DNA of 64,000 nucleotides from Thiospirillum jenense (GTDB lineage: Bacteria > Pseudomonadota > Gammaproteobacteria > Chromatiales > Chromatiaceae), in assembly GCF_014145225.1 (NCBI RefSeq), contig NZ_JABVCQ010000006.1:1-64000 (forward strand), in the 5' to 3' direction. The notes beneath the pieces are model-generated. The model searched no databases. It saw only the letters and a list, made by a program, of their open reading frames with translations, and was not told the origin of the DNA. Made by a program: the position numbers and the translations under genes. Below are positions 29,501 through 38,311 of the stretch, in pieces (position 1 is the first letter of the stretch; each line of letters opens with the position of its first letter).

Positions 29501-29628
29501 ATCTCAGGATAAATAATACGCGGTAATAGATCAACATTGAGTCGTGTTAATGCAAATACACCTGTTACCATGACAGCCAGCGTCAACATGACAACACCAA
29601 TTGGATGATGCAAACACCAATTAATCAT
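26536..29628 (-). CDS. RND-family efflux permease (HAE1 type)
   Basis: Encodes 1030 residues with the 12-span layout of the AcrB superfamily: spans at about 10-30, five spans at 335-470, one at about 525, and five at 860-1015, separated by two large periplasmic loops. The proton-relay region of TM4 reads GGLALGVGMLVDNTILMLEN, with Asp-Asn in place of the Asp-Asp of AcrB, which is common in SwrC-like members. The motif LLPRIIYPEIRVRV follows TM1. No membrane-fusion or outer-membrane partner gene is adjacent, so the tripartite partners and the substrate are unknown. Confidence 0.9.
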   Translation of the reverse strand: MINWCLHHPIGVVMLTLAVMVTGVFALTRLNVDLLPRIIYPEIRVRVIDADVAATIMEHEVTRPLEEQLATTEGAIAVQSQTSEGRTIIDLSFQYGTDIDQALRDASAKLDRAKRSLPTTIDPPSIIKRDPFQLPVAEYIVSSYLQNAVDLGMLVDDNLSRQLLTLPGVAAAEVGGSLEREINIIVDPFRLAAVGLNVAAFAAVISQANYEISTGRLQWSDGEIGGRTSGYLTTATDIAELPVPIRTNEAAVILPKVSELAHVIDGTAEERLRIRLNTSPGVKLSIQKQPDANTVSVVEMVDKELNKLTQQGLIPHGLRVTKVEDQAQYIRYALQNATNAVVSGALLAMIVVYLFLGDLRRTLIIGSAIPIAVFVTFIFMAVFNLTFNLMTLGGLALGVGMLVDNTILMLENIDRHQRDGHGKLHNISHAVNEVIGAVVASTLTNLAAVVPFLFIGGLIGLLFQELIFTISSAIIASLVVAITLVPTLAARVPLKCDANLRLQINQFIITLAFGYAKILNYLLHQRWLIIILFTVSLVVAIPNLFDRQQEFLPELDNGSVRINLTADTGIRLDYMDQLTRQIEAIVIKQSDVMTVFTTVGGSVFGRINFENANRATIQVQLKPRSQRQMNTRQWNEQIRRLIRQEKIAGLKVTVNTAGIRGIRLGQDDDELKLRITGADLTILNNLADRMITQLKTVSGLRDVRHSSEEQALEIVIQPDRMRTANYGLDVQTIGKALQFAFAGQVVTELFDGNRRIAIRVKLDHATIATPAEIESILLLVDDSKLPIRIGDVATVEIKSLPATILHDRQSRVIDITAAFGDELVLDEAIKKSFAAIANISLPSGYAIYEDSGLELLKQGYNLGGILIALALFLVFTAMAVQYESLRNPLVILLSVPFCLIGVVIGLNLTTLSLSLPVWLGVILLVGIVVNNAILLVEFIEQRRQDGEEKYQAIFTAARLRLRPILMTTLTTVIGMLPLALANSDGAELLKPLAVTIVAGLSFSVLVSLLLVPVIYSLIGVSELNRDKQLA

Positions 29629-29665
29629 TAGAATAATTATTCGCTTTTAAATTGGTCAACATAAC

Positions 29666-29884
29666 ATGAATACATTTTTCTTTTCGTTGAAAATCCATCA
29701 AGATGCTTTTCAAGCGTATTATACTGGTCAAGCGCGGCGCGTCAGTGTTGTGGCTGAAAACGGCAAACGGTTAGAATTACCAGCACATGTGTTTCGGCCA
29801 TTTGTTAATCATCAGGGAGTGACTGGTAGATTTAAAGTGACAATTGACGACCAATATCGCTTGATACAATTAGAGCGGGTTTAG
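29666..29884 (+). CDS. DUF2835 family protein
   Basis: Encodes 72 residues, a small soluble protein. It begins MNTFFFSLKIHQDAFQAYY and contains LPAHVFRPFVNHQGVTGRF, both matching my memory of the gammaproteobacterial DUF2835 family, whose function is unknown. It is divergent from the RND gene and about 80 bases upstream of leuD. Confidence 0.75.
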   Translation: MNTFFFSLKIHQDAFQAYYTGQARRVSVVAENGKRLELPAHVFRPFVNHQGVTGRFKVTIDDQYRLIQLERV

Positions 29885-29962
29885 TATTGAAATTGATAGA
29901 AGAGGTCGTTACAATAGCTGTGACATCTTATTAACAAAGCATTAATTATTAGGAGTCTACCT

Positions 29963-30619
29963 ATGCAACCCTTTACTGCTTTTACTGGTCATATTCTTCC
30001 GCTGGATCGCGCTAATGTTGATACGGACGCAATCATTCCGAAACAGTTTTTAAAATCCATTCATCGCACTGGATTTGGACCTTATCTATTTGATGAGTGG
30101 CGGTATTTAGATCGGGGTGAGCCGGGGCAGGACTGTAGTCAACGACCTATTAATTCAGATTTTGTATTAAATTGGCCGCGTTATGCAGGTGCGACCATTT
30201 TATTAACACGGCATAACTTTGGCTGCGGTTCATCGCGGGAACATGCGCCATGGGCATTAGCAGATTATGGGTTTCGTGTATTATTAGCACCTAGTTTTGC
30301 AGATATTTTCTTTCAAAATGCCTTTAAAAATGGATTGCTGCCAATTCGGTTAGATGAACAAACAATTGCTGATTTATTTATTCAAGCGCAAGCTGACACA
30401 CCCTTGTTAATGCGCGTAGATTTGGAGGCAATGCAATTAGAACCGGTGAGTAGTGCGCCCATTCCATTTACGATTGATCCGTTCCATCGCCATTGTTTAC
30501 TCAATGGGTTAGACGATATTGGATTAACCTTGCAACACGTTGATGAAATTAGTGCCTACGAACAACGGCGGCGACTTGAAACGCCCTGGTTATTTAATGA
30601 TCTGGTAGCAGCAAATTAA
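29963..30619 (+). CDS. leuD: 3-isopropylmalate dehydratase small subunit
   Basis: Encodes 218 residues; AGGAG precedes the ATG. LeuD and LeuC together convert 2- to 3-isopropylmalate in leucine synthesis. Family signatures are [18 protein letters not shown] at the N-terminus, [20 protein letters not shown] about residue 77 and [11 protein letters not shown] about residue 116. The usual neighbours leuC and leuB are not here. The stop overlaps that of the convergent HybE-like gene by four bases. Confidence 0.95.
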   Translation: MQPFTAFTGHILPLDRANVDTDAIIPKQFLKSIHRTGFGPYLFDEWRYLDRGEPGQDCSQRPINSDFVLNWPRYAGATILLTRHNFGCGSSREHAPWALADYGFRVLLAPSFADIFFQNAFKNGLLPIRLDEQTIADLFIQAQADTPLLMRVDLEAMQLEPVSSAPIPFTIDPFHRHCLLNGLDDIGLTLQHVDEISAYEQRRRLETPWLFNDLVAAN

Positions 30620-31193
30620 TTCGTTGGGTTTAAGCGGCGGAATAATTCACGCCGTGAAATTTCACGTTGCAATGGACAGTCGCGTTGTGTTTGCGCCAGA
30701 TTGGTGTCGCGGATTTGAATGACTGCCCCCCATTCATTAAAAACGGCATTGGCATCTGTATAGTCTTCCATGCGCAAACACAAGGGTTGTAATAAATAAT
30801 GACCTAATTTTACATGATAATTAAGATGCCCCACCTGAGTTTGACCTAACAATGTAAAATTTAATTTTGGACCTAATACAATGTAATCTGCATTAGCGCG
30901 TTCAGTTGCACTCCAGTTGGCAGGTAATGTGTTGACGGGGGGTGGTCAGGAAATAATAGACGGGATAACATCCATGGAGTCAATAATAGTAACAGACGCC
31001 AGTCTTCAATCCGCCTTAATGCACGTTGTTCAATTGGCAAAGTTAAGTTGAGCAGTGGATCATGTGCCAGAGCATGACTTAATAGTGCAGTGTGTACTGC
31101 TAGGACAGTGTCAATTAACGTCTGGTCATCATGGAGCGCATCGGGATAGCGTTGCCATGCAGATATTGAATAAGAATCGCGGCCGTTAGACAT
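30616..31193 (-). pseudogene. Frameshifted HybE/HupJ-like hydrogenase chaperone gene
   Basis: Two minus-strand frames join at a run of six C (minus strand) about 30944-30949. The first runs from ATG 31193 and contains LLTPWMLSRLLFPDHPP. The second continues with VNTLPANWSATERANADY and ends with REISRRELFRRL at 30616. Adding one C would give a single protein of 192 residues. The TPWML...FP core and the SRREL end resemble the HybE family of [NiFe]-hydrogenase assembly chaperones, but likeness in between is weak. Either the gene is decayed, it shifts frame in the C run, or the base run was misread. The family assignment is tentative. Confidence 0.5.
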
Positions 31194-31226
31194 GTATAGA
31201 TATTCTCAATTTTACGCAATGGGTGA

Positions 31227-31700
31227 TTACAAAAGATGCGGCCGCCCCATCAAATAAGATTGGCGCACATCAATTAACGCACGTCCAGCGAGTGCTGTGC
31301 GTCCCAATAACATACGGAAACGCATAGTGGCACGATTCGTTAAACTTAATTCAATTGCCCATAATAACGCACCAATCCGCAAATGAGTACGAATGACATA
31401 CCGCTGTTCGCCATGACCTCCAGAATTAGTAATCATGCGTCGGTCAATTAACGGTGCTATACATTGCACTGAGCGTTCTGGATGCGTTTTTAATGGCTGT
31501 ACGGCGAAACAAATCAATTGTTTATCGGGCGCAAGAGTAATTAAACCCGCTGCTTCGGCGTGTAATGCTGATGTGTGTGCGCCGCTGTCTAGTTTTGCTT
31601 TAATGAGCGGAATATCCAAATCGGGTAGCCCGACCCATTCGCGCCAACCTAGAATAACGGGCGACTGTGGTGATGGTGTTTTAATCCCAAAAATCCAAAT
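31227..31700 (-). CDS. RimB-type ATP-dependent zinc protease (Zn_protease family)
   Basis: The conserved protein reads GWREWVGLPDLDIPLIKAK, then LDSGAHTSALHA about residue 45, NSGGHGEQRYVIRTHL, and TMRFRMLLGRTALAGR. This is the aspartic-protease-like fold of the RimB/RloA2 family (PF05618), whose RimB member works with RimK on glutamylated ribosomal protein S6. The conserved start GWREWVGLP lies upstream of any in-frame ATG, GTG or TTG. The frame is open only back to 31703, where the candidates are ATT codons (31700, 31694, 31685). TTG at 31619 would cut off the conserved N-terminus. No rimK is adjacent. Confidence 0.78.
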   Translation of the reverse strand: MWIFGIKTPSPQSPVILGWREWVGLPDLDIPLIKAKLDSGAHTSALHAEAAGLITLAPDKQLICFAVQPLKTHPERSVQCIAPLIDRRMITNSGGHGEQRYVIRTHLRIGALLWAIELSLTNRATMRFRMLLGRTALAGRALIDVRQSYLMGRPHLL

Positions 31701-31724
31701 AAATTATTATTATAACTGAGCTGA

Positions 31725-32633
31725 TTATAACGATGAACGCAACACTGAATGCATATTTTTCACATGCTTTTTTTGACCGACCAGCATTGGGGTATCCGTT
31801 GCGTCTTTATCAATCAGCGTATGATGTAAAATGTGATGCGTACTGGGCAAAGTTGGTTCCGTGCGACGCCGTGGTGGCGATAATGATGTGCGTGATTTAA
31901 TTGCGGGTGTTGATGAGTCAATTACCGTTGGTTTCATTGGGACGACGGACGGCGATGTTGCTAATAAATGCGGCTGCTCATAGACGGTGCTGATTGGTTG
32001 ACGAGGCGGCGGCAAAAACAATAGCGCTCTAATCACTGCAATGGTGATAGCACCTATGCCGTCAATTAGTGTCATAGGTGAATTGCCGGTGAGTAATGAG
32101 GCAGCTGCAATTAATAAACCAAGTAATGATAAATCGGCACCGGTGTGATTAAAAAATTGCGCAGCGATGTCCGATCCGAGCAATCCTAATCCGCCGCCAA
32201 TACCATTGGGTAATAACAACGTCGCTGGGAGTGCAGTTGAAAACTGACGGCTGGCGAATGCGGTAAGCGCCAACATACCGAGTAAAAAACCTAACCAGCG
32301 TAATAGCATCCACAGTGGTGTAGTTTTATTATCAGCGGTTGATTGGAAAATAAGAATGGCGCTCCAAATCATCATCACGGGAAATAAATAAGCGCAAATG
32401 CCAAATAAAAAGAGCATGATGTCAGCACTCCATGCCCCCACCCGCCCACCGATGTTAGCAATGGTGGCATCGCTGCCGACGTGTGACCAGCCAGGATCGT
32501 TGGGTGTGTAACTGACGAGTGCCAACAGTAGGTAAACTGCGGCGCCGATGAGCAGCCACAGTGCCGTGTTGCGCACGGTGTGTTCGACGTGATCGTTGAA
32601 AGTGCGATATCCAGCGCGGATTGCTTGGCTCAT
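31725..32633 (-). CDS. ftsK: FtsK N-terminal membrane domain without the DNA-translocase motor
   Basis: Encodes 302 residues from the ATG at 32633, with a strong GGAGGAG upstream. The first 200 residues are the four-span FtsK membrane domain: LLIGAAVYLLLALVSYTPNDPGWSH is split across spans 1-2, and GGRVGAWSADIMLFLFG follows. This domain recruits late division proteins. A Pro/Ser/Arg-rich linker of about 100 residues follows, then a stop. The motor and gamma domains (about 500 residues in FtsK) are absent, and the next gene begins about 25 bases on. The location, divergent from trxB, is the native gammaproteobacterial ftsK locus. Confidence 0.85.
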   Translation of the reverse strand: MSQAIRAGYRTFNDHVEHTVRNTALWLLIGAAVYLLLALVSYTPNDPGWSHVGSDATIANIGGRVGAWSADIMLFLFGICAYLFPVMMIWSAILIFQSTADNKTTPLWMLLRWLGFLLGMLALTAFASRQFSTALPATLLLPNGIGGGLGLLGSDIAAQFFNHTGADLSLLGLLIAAASLLTGNSPMTLIDGIGAITIAVIRALLFLPPPRQPISTVYEQPHLLATSPSVVPMKPTVIDSSTPAIKSRTSLSPPRRRTEPTLPSTHHILHHTLIDKDATDTPMLVGQKKHVKNMHSVLRSSL

Positions 32634-32777
32634 GGGTTCTCCTCCGAATAGTAGATTTATTATAGTCTTATCGGAGAGACTTCGTGTAAATTCTAGTTTA
32701 AAATTATGGCATGATACCTGCTTAATAACCAATTAAATTGCGGTCGGGCGATGCTGACCGCCGTTGACAACACATGA

Positions 32778-33740
<963 letters not shown>

Positions 33741-33893
33741 TAATCCACAATAACAAGACAGCAAAACAGTTTGCTATTGGTTTTAAGCACGTTCAATCTG
33801 CCACGCGCAATCGCAAAGCGGCACAATTTTCACAGTTTTTCATGGCAAACTCGATAGCAATAACCGGCTTTTTACCAAAGGTTGATGATTAAA

Positions 33894-34736
33894 ATGACAA
33901 CATCTCGTATTCGTATTGCATTTATTGGCGGCGGCAATATTGCGCGCAGTTTAATTGCCGGGTTAATTGCAGATGGCCATGAACCCAATGCGCTGTATGT
34001 GGTGGAGCCAGATGATACCAAGCGTGGTCAATTGGTCACGCAATTCGGCATTATTGCATTGGAAACCAGTGCCGATGCCGTCACCAGTGTCGAGGTGGTG
34101 GCATTATGTGTTAAACCGTTAATTGCACCGGTTATTTGCCGTGAATTCGCGCCGGCATTGCTTGCAACCAATGCGCAGCCCTTGTTTATTTCGGTCATGG
34201 CGGGCGTCACTGAGGCGAGTATTGATCGCTGGATCGGGCGTCCCGTTGCATTGGTGCGTGCGATGCCAAATACACCTTCGATGATTCAATCGGGTGCAAT
34301 TGGCTTACATGCCAATTCGTTAGTGAATCATTATCAGCGCAATTTAGCCGAAGAAATTTTACGCGCTGGGGGATTAACGCGCTGGGTTGAGAATGAAGTG
34401 GATATTGATACCGTCACGGCATTATCTGGCAGCGGTCCCGCGTACTTTTTATTATTAATGGAAGCATTAGAACAGGTCGGGATTGCGCACGGTTTAGCCC
34501 CGGAAACGGCGCGGTTATTAACCATTCAAACCGCATTAGGCGCGGCGCGCATGGCATTTGAAAGCGATGAATCACCACAGCAATTACGCGCTCGCGTCAC
34601 ATCCCCCGGTGGTACAACAGAGCGGGCAATTGGCGTATTTGAAGCGGGCGGTTTGATGTTATTAGTCAGTGAAGCAGTCACCGCAGCGCGAGTACGAGCG
34701 GCAGAATTATCACAAATATTAGCCGAGGTTGATTAA
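33894..34736 (+). CDS. proC: Pyrroline-5-carboxylate reductase
   Basis: Encodes 280 residues from the ATG at 33894; an ATG at 33885 lies too close to AAGG to be favoured. It catalyses the last step of proline synthesis. The nucleotide-binding motif is IAFIGGGNIARSLIAGLI, followed by VRAMPNTPSMIQSGAIGL about residue 118. The signature ALSGSGPAYFLLLMEAL comes next, then VTSPGGTTERAIGVFE about residue 235. It overlaps into a proC-yggT pair, the usual arrangement. Confidence 0.96.
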   Translation: MTTSRIRIAFIGGGNIARSLIAGLIADGHEPNALYVVEPDDTKRGQLVTQFGIIALETSADAVTSVEVVALCVKPLIAPVICREFAPALLATNAQPLFISVMAGVTEASIDRWIGRPVALVRAMPNTPSMIQSGAIGLHANSLVNHYQRNLAEEILRAGGLTRWVENEVDIDTVTALSGSGPAYFLLLMEALEQVGIAHGLAPETARLLTIQTALGAARMAFESDESPQQLRARVTSPGGTTERAIGVFEAGGLMLLVSEAVTAARVRAAELSQILAEVD

Positions 34737-34740
34737 TAAC

Positions 34741-35328
34741 ATGGGTGCATCTTATTTGCTCAATCCCATCAGTTTTTTAATTAAAACGCTGTTTGGGTTA
34801 TACATCACATTATTGATCTTGCGCTTCATTTTGCAATGGGTGCGGGCGGATTTTTATAATCCCATTTCGCAGTTCATTGTGCGCTTCACCACCCCCGTTT
34901 TACGTCCGGCGCGGCGCATCATTCCCGGCTGGGGCGGTACAGACTTTGCCTCATTAGTGATGGCGTGGGTATTTCAAACTGTTGAATTGATTGTGCTGGC
35001 ATTGTTATTAGGTGTTAATTACTCTATGCCGCAGATATTCATTCTGTCGCCACTCTGGGCAATCCCCGAGTTACTAGACTTGTTGATTAGCCTGTTCTTA
35101 TTTGCGTTATTGATTCGGGTTTTACTCAGTTGGCTCAATCCGGATCCGTATAATCCAGCGGTTGGGTTATTGACGCGCTTGACCAATCCGTTATTATTAC
35201 CGGTGCAGCGACGGGTGCGCCCGATTGCCGGCGTGGATTTGTCACCTATGATCGTAATGATTATGCTAATCTTGCTGGAAATGCTATTATTACCGCCGCT
35301 ACGGTTTTTCACCGCCAGTCCGTTCTAA
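34741..35328 (+). CDS. yggT: YggT family membrane protein
   Basis: Encodes 195 residues with two repeats of the YGGT domain, each a pair of hydrophobic helices around a conserved loop. In the first the loop contains RADFYNPISQFIVRFTTPVLRPARRIIP; in the second it contains NPDPYNPAVGLLTRLTNPLLLPVQRRV (each given here only as landmarks at about residues 35-60 and 130-155). It starts four bases after proC. Family members are linked to membrane integrity or osmotic tolerance; the exact role is unclear. Confidence 0.9.
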   Translation: MGASYLLNPISFLIKTLFGLYITLLILRFILQWVRADFYNPISQFIVRFTTPVLRPARRIIPGWGGTDFASLVMAWVFQTVELIVLALLLGVNYSMPQIFILSPLWAIPELLDLLISLFLFALLIRVLLSWLNPDPYNPAVGLLTRLTNPLLLPVQRRVRPIAGVDLSPMIVMIMLILLEMLLLPPLRFFTASPF

Positions 35329-35441
35329 TGTCAGCACATTAGCAAATAATCATTTAGCCGCTGTCAATTGCCAAACGCCGATGTTTATGATTGCCATCCA
35401 TCACGCGCCCCGTGCGCTTTACAATTAACAGGTATTGTATT

Positions 35442-35942
35442 GTGACCCAGCACCGCTCCCAACCTGCATTGCCCAGTGATGATAAACGTTGGAAGATTGT
35501 TAATGCGACCATGCGCCGCACCGGCTATGCCGAACATGCGTTAATTGAGGCGCTGCATAGTGTGCAGGATGCGTTTGGTTTTTTAGATGAAACCGCTATG
35601 ACCTTTGTGGCTGAATCACTCGATTTGCCATTGAGTAAAGTGTATGGCGTTGCCACCTTTTATCATTTATTTACATTAAAACCAAAGGGGCGGCATACTT
35701 GCGTGGTGTGTACTGGCACGGCTTGTTATATTAAAGGTTCAACCGCGTTATTAGATGGTGTGCAACAGCAATTTGGCGTGACCACTGGCGGCACCACGCC
35801 CGATCAGGCGCTGTCGGTATTAAGTGCGCGCTGCGTTGGTGCCTGTGGATTAGCGCCGGCGGCGGTGATTGATGGGCAGGTGTTGGGTAAATTAGATGCG
35901 GACAAGTTATTAGCCAATCTGGCGCAGGTGGTGACGCAATAG
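35442..35942 (+). CDS. hoxE: Bidirectional [NiFe]-hydrogenase diaphorase subunit HoxE
   Basis: Encodes 166 residues from the GTG at 35442, with AGG upstream. It is a NuoE-type thioredoxin-like [2Fe-2S] protein. The cluster cysteines lie in VVCTGTACYIKG and SARCVGACGLAPA. The segment LPLSKVYGVATFYHLFTLKPKG is the strongest family mark. HoxE joins HoxF and HoxU in the NAD-reducing diaphorase module of the cytoplasmic Hox hydrogenase. NuoE of respiratory complex I is the alternative, but the hoxF-hoxU-hoxY neighbours and the HoxF domain order argue against it. Confidence 0.9.
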   Translation: MTQHRSQPALPSDDKRWKIVNATMRRTGYAEHALIEALHSVQDAFGFLDETAMTFVAESLDLPLSKVYGVATFYHLFTLKPKGRHTCVVCTGTACYIKGSTALLDGVQQQFGVTTGGTTPDQALSVLSARCVGACGLAPAAVIDGQVLGKLDADKLLANLAQVVTQ

Positions 35943-36063
35943 TGCTGCGTTGTTCAATTGGGCGGTTAATTTGCGCACATCGCTCAATGCTATTCAACCC
36001 CCGTATGCAATTATGCGCATTTATTACGCACCATGATTGCCTTTTTAATTGGGAATTCATTGC

Positions 36064-37713
36064 ATGAACCGCGACGATTTAGACGAACAAGCGCACCGTT
36101 ATCAATCCGATCATAATGCGGGCATTAATCAAGAAGTGCGCGTCTGCATGGCCGCCAGTTGTCAATCGTCCGGCGCGCTGCCCGTATTTGACGCATTAAC
36201 GCACGCATTAACTGCCGCCGCCGCACCGACCTGCCGCGTCAAGGGCGTCGGCTGCATGGGATTATGTTCCGCCGGCCCGCTGGTGGCGGTTGCCGCACCT
36301 GATGCCGCGCTGAATACCGCAACCTTGTATCGTGACGTGCAGCCCGACGATGCGCCCGCCGTCGTCGCCGCCGCGCTCGGATCAGATAACGTGACAGCAG
36401 CGGCTGCGGCTGAATTGGAGACGCGGCGCATCCCCGCTGATTTGCCATTTTTCGCCTATCAACAACGACTTGTGTTGGAACACGCGGGCGTGATTGATCC
36501 CGACAGTTTCAGCGGGTACGTCGCGGTCGGCGGTTACGCGGCGCTGGTGCAGGCGTTGACTGAGATGACGCCGGGGCAGGTGATTGCCGCCGTGACCGCG
36601 AGTGGGTTGCGCGGGCGCGGCGGCGGCGGCTACCCGACTGGCTTGAAATGGTCAACCGTGGCGAAAATGCCGCCGGGGCAAAAGTACGTTATTTGCAATG
36701 CTGACGAGGGCGATCCCGGCGCCTTTATGGATCGGGCGATATTAGAATCTGATCCGCATCGCGTATTAGAAGGCATGGCAATTGCGGCGTATGCCATTGG
36801 TGCGAATAAAGGTTTTATTTATGTGCGGGCGGAATATCCATTAGCAGTTGAGCGCCTCAATACCGCAATTCGTAAAGCAAAAAAGGCGGGATTTTTGGGC
36901 AATCATTTATTTGAAACCCAATTCAATTTTGATGTGGAATTACGCCTCGGGGCGGGTGCTTTTGTCTGCGGTGAAGAGACGGCGTTAATGGCGTCTATTC
37001 AAGGATTGCGCGGTCAACCGCGACCGCGGCCACCTTATCCGGCGGAAGCGGGATTATGGGGACGGCCGACCTTAATTAATAACGTGGAAACCTTTGCGAA
37101 TATCGCGCCCATTATTGAAAACGGCGGCGAGTGGTTTGCCGCAATTGGCACTGAGCGGTCAAAAGGCACGAAAGTGTTTGCACTCGCCGGCGCCATTACG
37201 AATACGGGTTTAATTGAGGTGCCGATGGGGACATCATTGCGCACCATTATTGAAACCATTGGCGGTGGTATTCCCAACGGGCGGGCGTTTAAAGCGGTGC
37301 AAACCGGCGGGCCGTCGGGCGGATGTATTCCCGCAGATCATTTAGATGTCGGCGTAGATTATGATAGCTTAAAAACGCTCGGGACTATTATGGGATCGGG
37401 CGGGATGATTGTGATGGATGATTCCGCCAGCATGGTGGATGTGGCGCGTTATTTCATGGAGTTTTGCATGTCTGAATCATGCGGTAAATGCGTTCCATGT
37501 CGCGCCGGTACTCAACAAATGCACGGTTTATTAGATAAAATTGCGCGGGGACAAGCCAGTCACGCGGATTTGAGTTTACTCGAACAGTTATGCGAAGTGG
37601 TGCGCGCTACGAGTTTATGTGGATTAGGTCAAACCGCGCCCAATCCAGTATTAAGCACCCTGCGTTATTTCCGGCATGAATACGAACAGCAATTGCAATT
37701 GACGGGCGTTTAA
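36064..37713 (+). CDS. hoxF: Hydrogenase diaphorase subunit HoxF
   Basis: Encodes 549 residues from the ATG at 36064. The N-terminal 120 residues form a thioredoxin-like [2Fe-2S] domain with cysteines in RVCMAASCQSSG and GCMGLCSAG, typical of HoxF and NuoEF fusions. The NuoF-like part has the FMN motif GRGGGGYPTGLKW, the NADH-binding region CNADEGDPGAFMDR, and the [4Fe-4S] motif SESCGKCVPCRAGTQQ with a fourth cysteine in SLCGLGQ. It oxidises or reduces NAD(H). Codon use switches from GC-rich in the first third to more AT-leaning after about 36740. Confidence 0.93.
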   Translation: MNRDDLDEQAHRYQSDHNAGINQEVRVCMAASCQSSGALPVFDALTHALTAAAAPTCRVKGVGCMGLCSAGPLVAVAAPDAALNTATLYRDVQPDDAPAVVAAALGSDNVTAAAAAELETRRIPADLPFFAYQQRLVLEHAGVIDPDSFSGYVAVGGYAALVQALTEMTPGQVIAAVTASGLRGRGGGGYPTGLKWSTVAKMPPGQKYVICNADEGDPGAFMDRAILESDPHRVLEGMAIAAYAIGANKGFIYVRAEYPLAVERLNTAIRKAKKAGFLGNHLFETQFNFDVELRLGAGAFVCGEETALMASIQGLRGQPRPRPPYPAEAGLWGRPTLINNVETFANIAPIIENGGEWFAAIGTERSKGTKVFALAGAITNTGLIEVPMGTSLRTIIETIGGGIPNGRAFKAVQTGGPSGGCIPADHLDVGVDYDSLKTLGTIMGSGGMIVMDDSASMVDVARYFMEFCMSESCGKCVPCRAGTQQMHGLLDKIARGQASHADLSLLEQLCEVVRATSLCGLGQTAPNPVLSTLRYFRHEYEQQLQLTGV

Positions 37714-37772
37714 TGATGGTTGATGCGCAGTAATCAATTTAGTTTTTAATTAGTTTTTAGGATGTACTACAC

Positions 37773-38246
37773 ATGGCTTTAATGAAATGTCCCGAATGCG
37801 GCGGTCAAGTTTCCGATCAGGCGCGCAATTGCCCGCATTGCGGTTTTCCAATTGCCGAAGGGGCGACGGGCATTGCTACCACCGCGCCAGCGGCGACCTC
37901 GGCAATGAACGCGCCCGCGGCCACCAAACCGACACTTAAATTAGCGCCCCGCGCTCTGTGGCAGCGGGTGTCGTGGTCATTCGTTTTATTTTGGGGCGGC
38001 ATGATTGTTGGCGTGATGGGCAGCGATGTGATCGGCAACATGCAGGCCGGCGGCGTCACCAGTGACCACCGCACCCTATTTGGCAAGATTGGTTGGGTGA
38101 TGATTTTTGCCGGCATTGGGTTGTTTTTATACAACGAAATCCGCGATTACCGCCGCAAGCAGGCTGAGGAATTGGAGGCGGAACAGCAGGCAATTGCCGC
38201 TGAACAGGCGGCCAATCAGCAGTCCAATTCACCGCCAACCAGTTGA
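37773..38246 (+). CDS. Zinc-ribbon membrane protein inserted in the hox cluster
   Basis: Encodes 157 residues, with AGGA upstream. The N-terminus is a zinc ribbon: MKCPECGG and CPHCGFP give two CxxC knuckles. An Ala/Thr-rich linker leads to two membrane spans (about 72-92 and 110-125) and a Gln/Glu/Ala-rich coiled-coil tail. It lies between hoxF and hoxU, on the same strand, with gaps of about 60 bases on either side. I know of no Hox subunit with this layout. A link to the hydrogenase is suggested only by position. Confidence 0.8.
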   Translation: MALMKCPECGGQVSDQARNCPHCGFPIAEGATGIATTAPAATSAMNAPAATKPTLKLAPRALWQRVSWSFVLFWGGMIVGVMGSDVIGNMQAGGVTSDHRTLFGKIGWVMIFAGIGLFLYNEIRDYRRKQAEELEAEQQAIAAEQAANQQSNSPPTS

Positions 38247-38311
38247 TTGACCGCGTATTTATCACGGTCACGTCCACCAGCGCCGCATGAGTTTTTCAGG
38301 AGAACAACGCG

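Noticed and set aside
33763-33778. Terminator after trxB (AGCAAA-ACAG-TTTGCT)
   Set aside because: The stem is only 6 bp, mostly A-T, and the T run is interrupted and distant; too weak to list.
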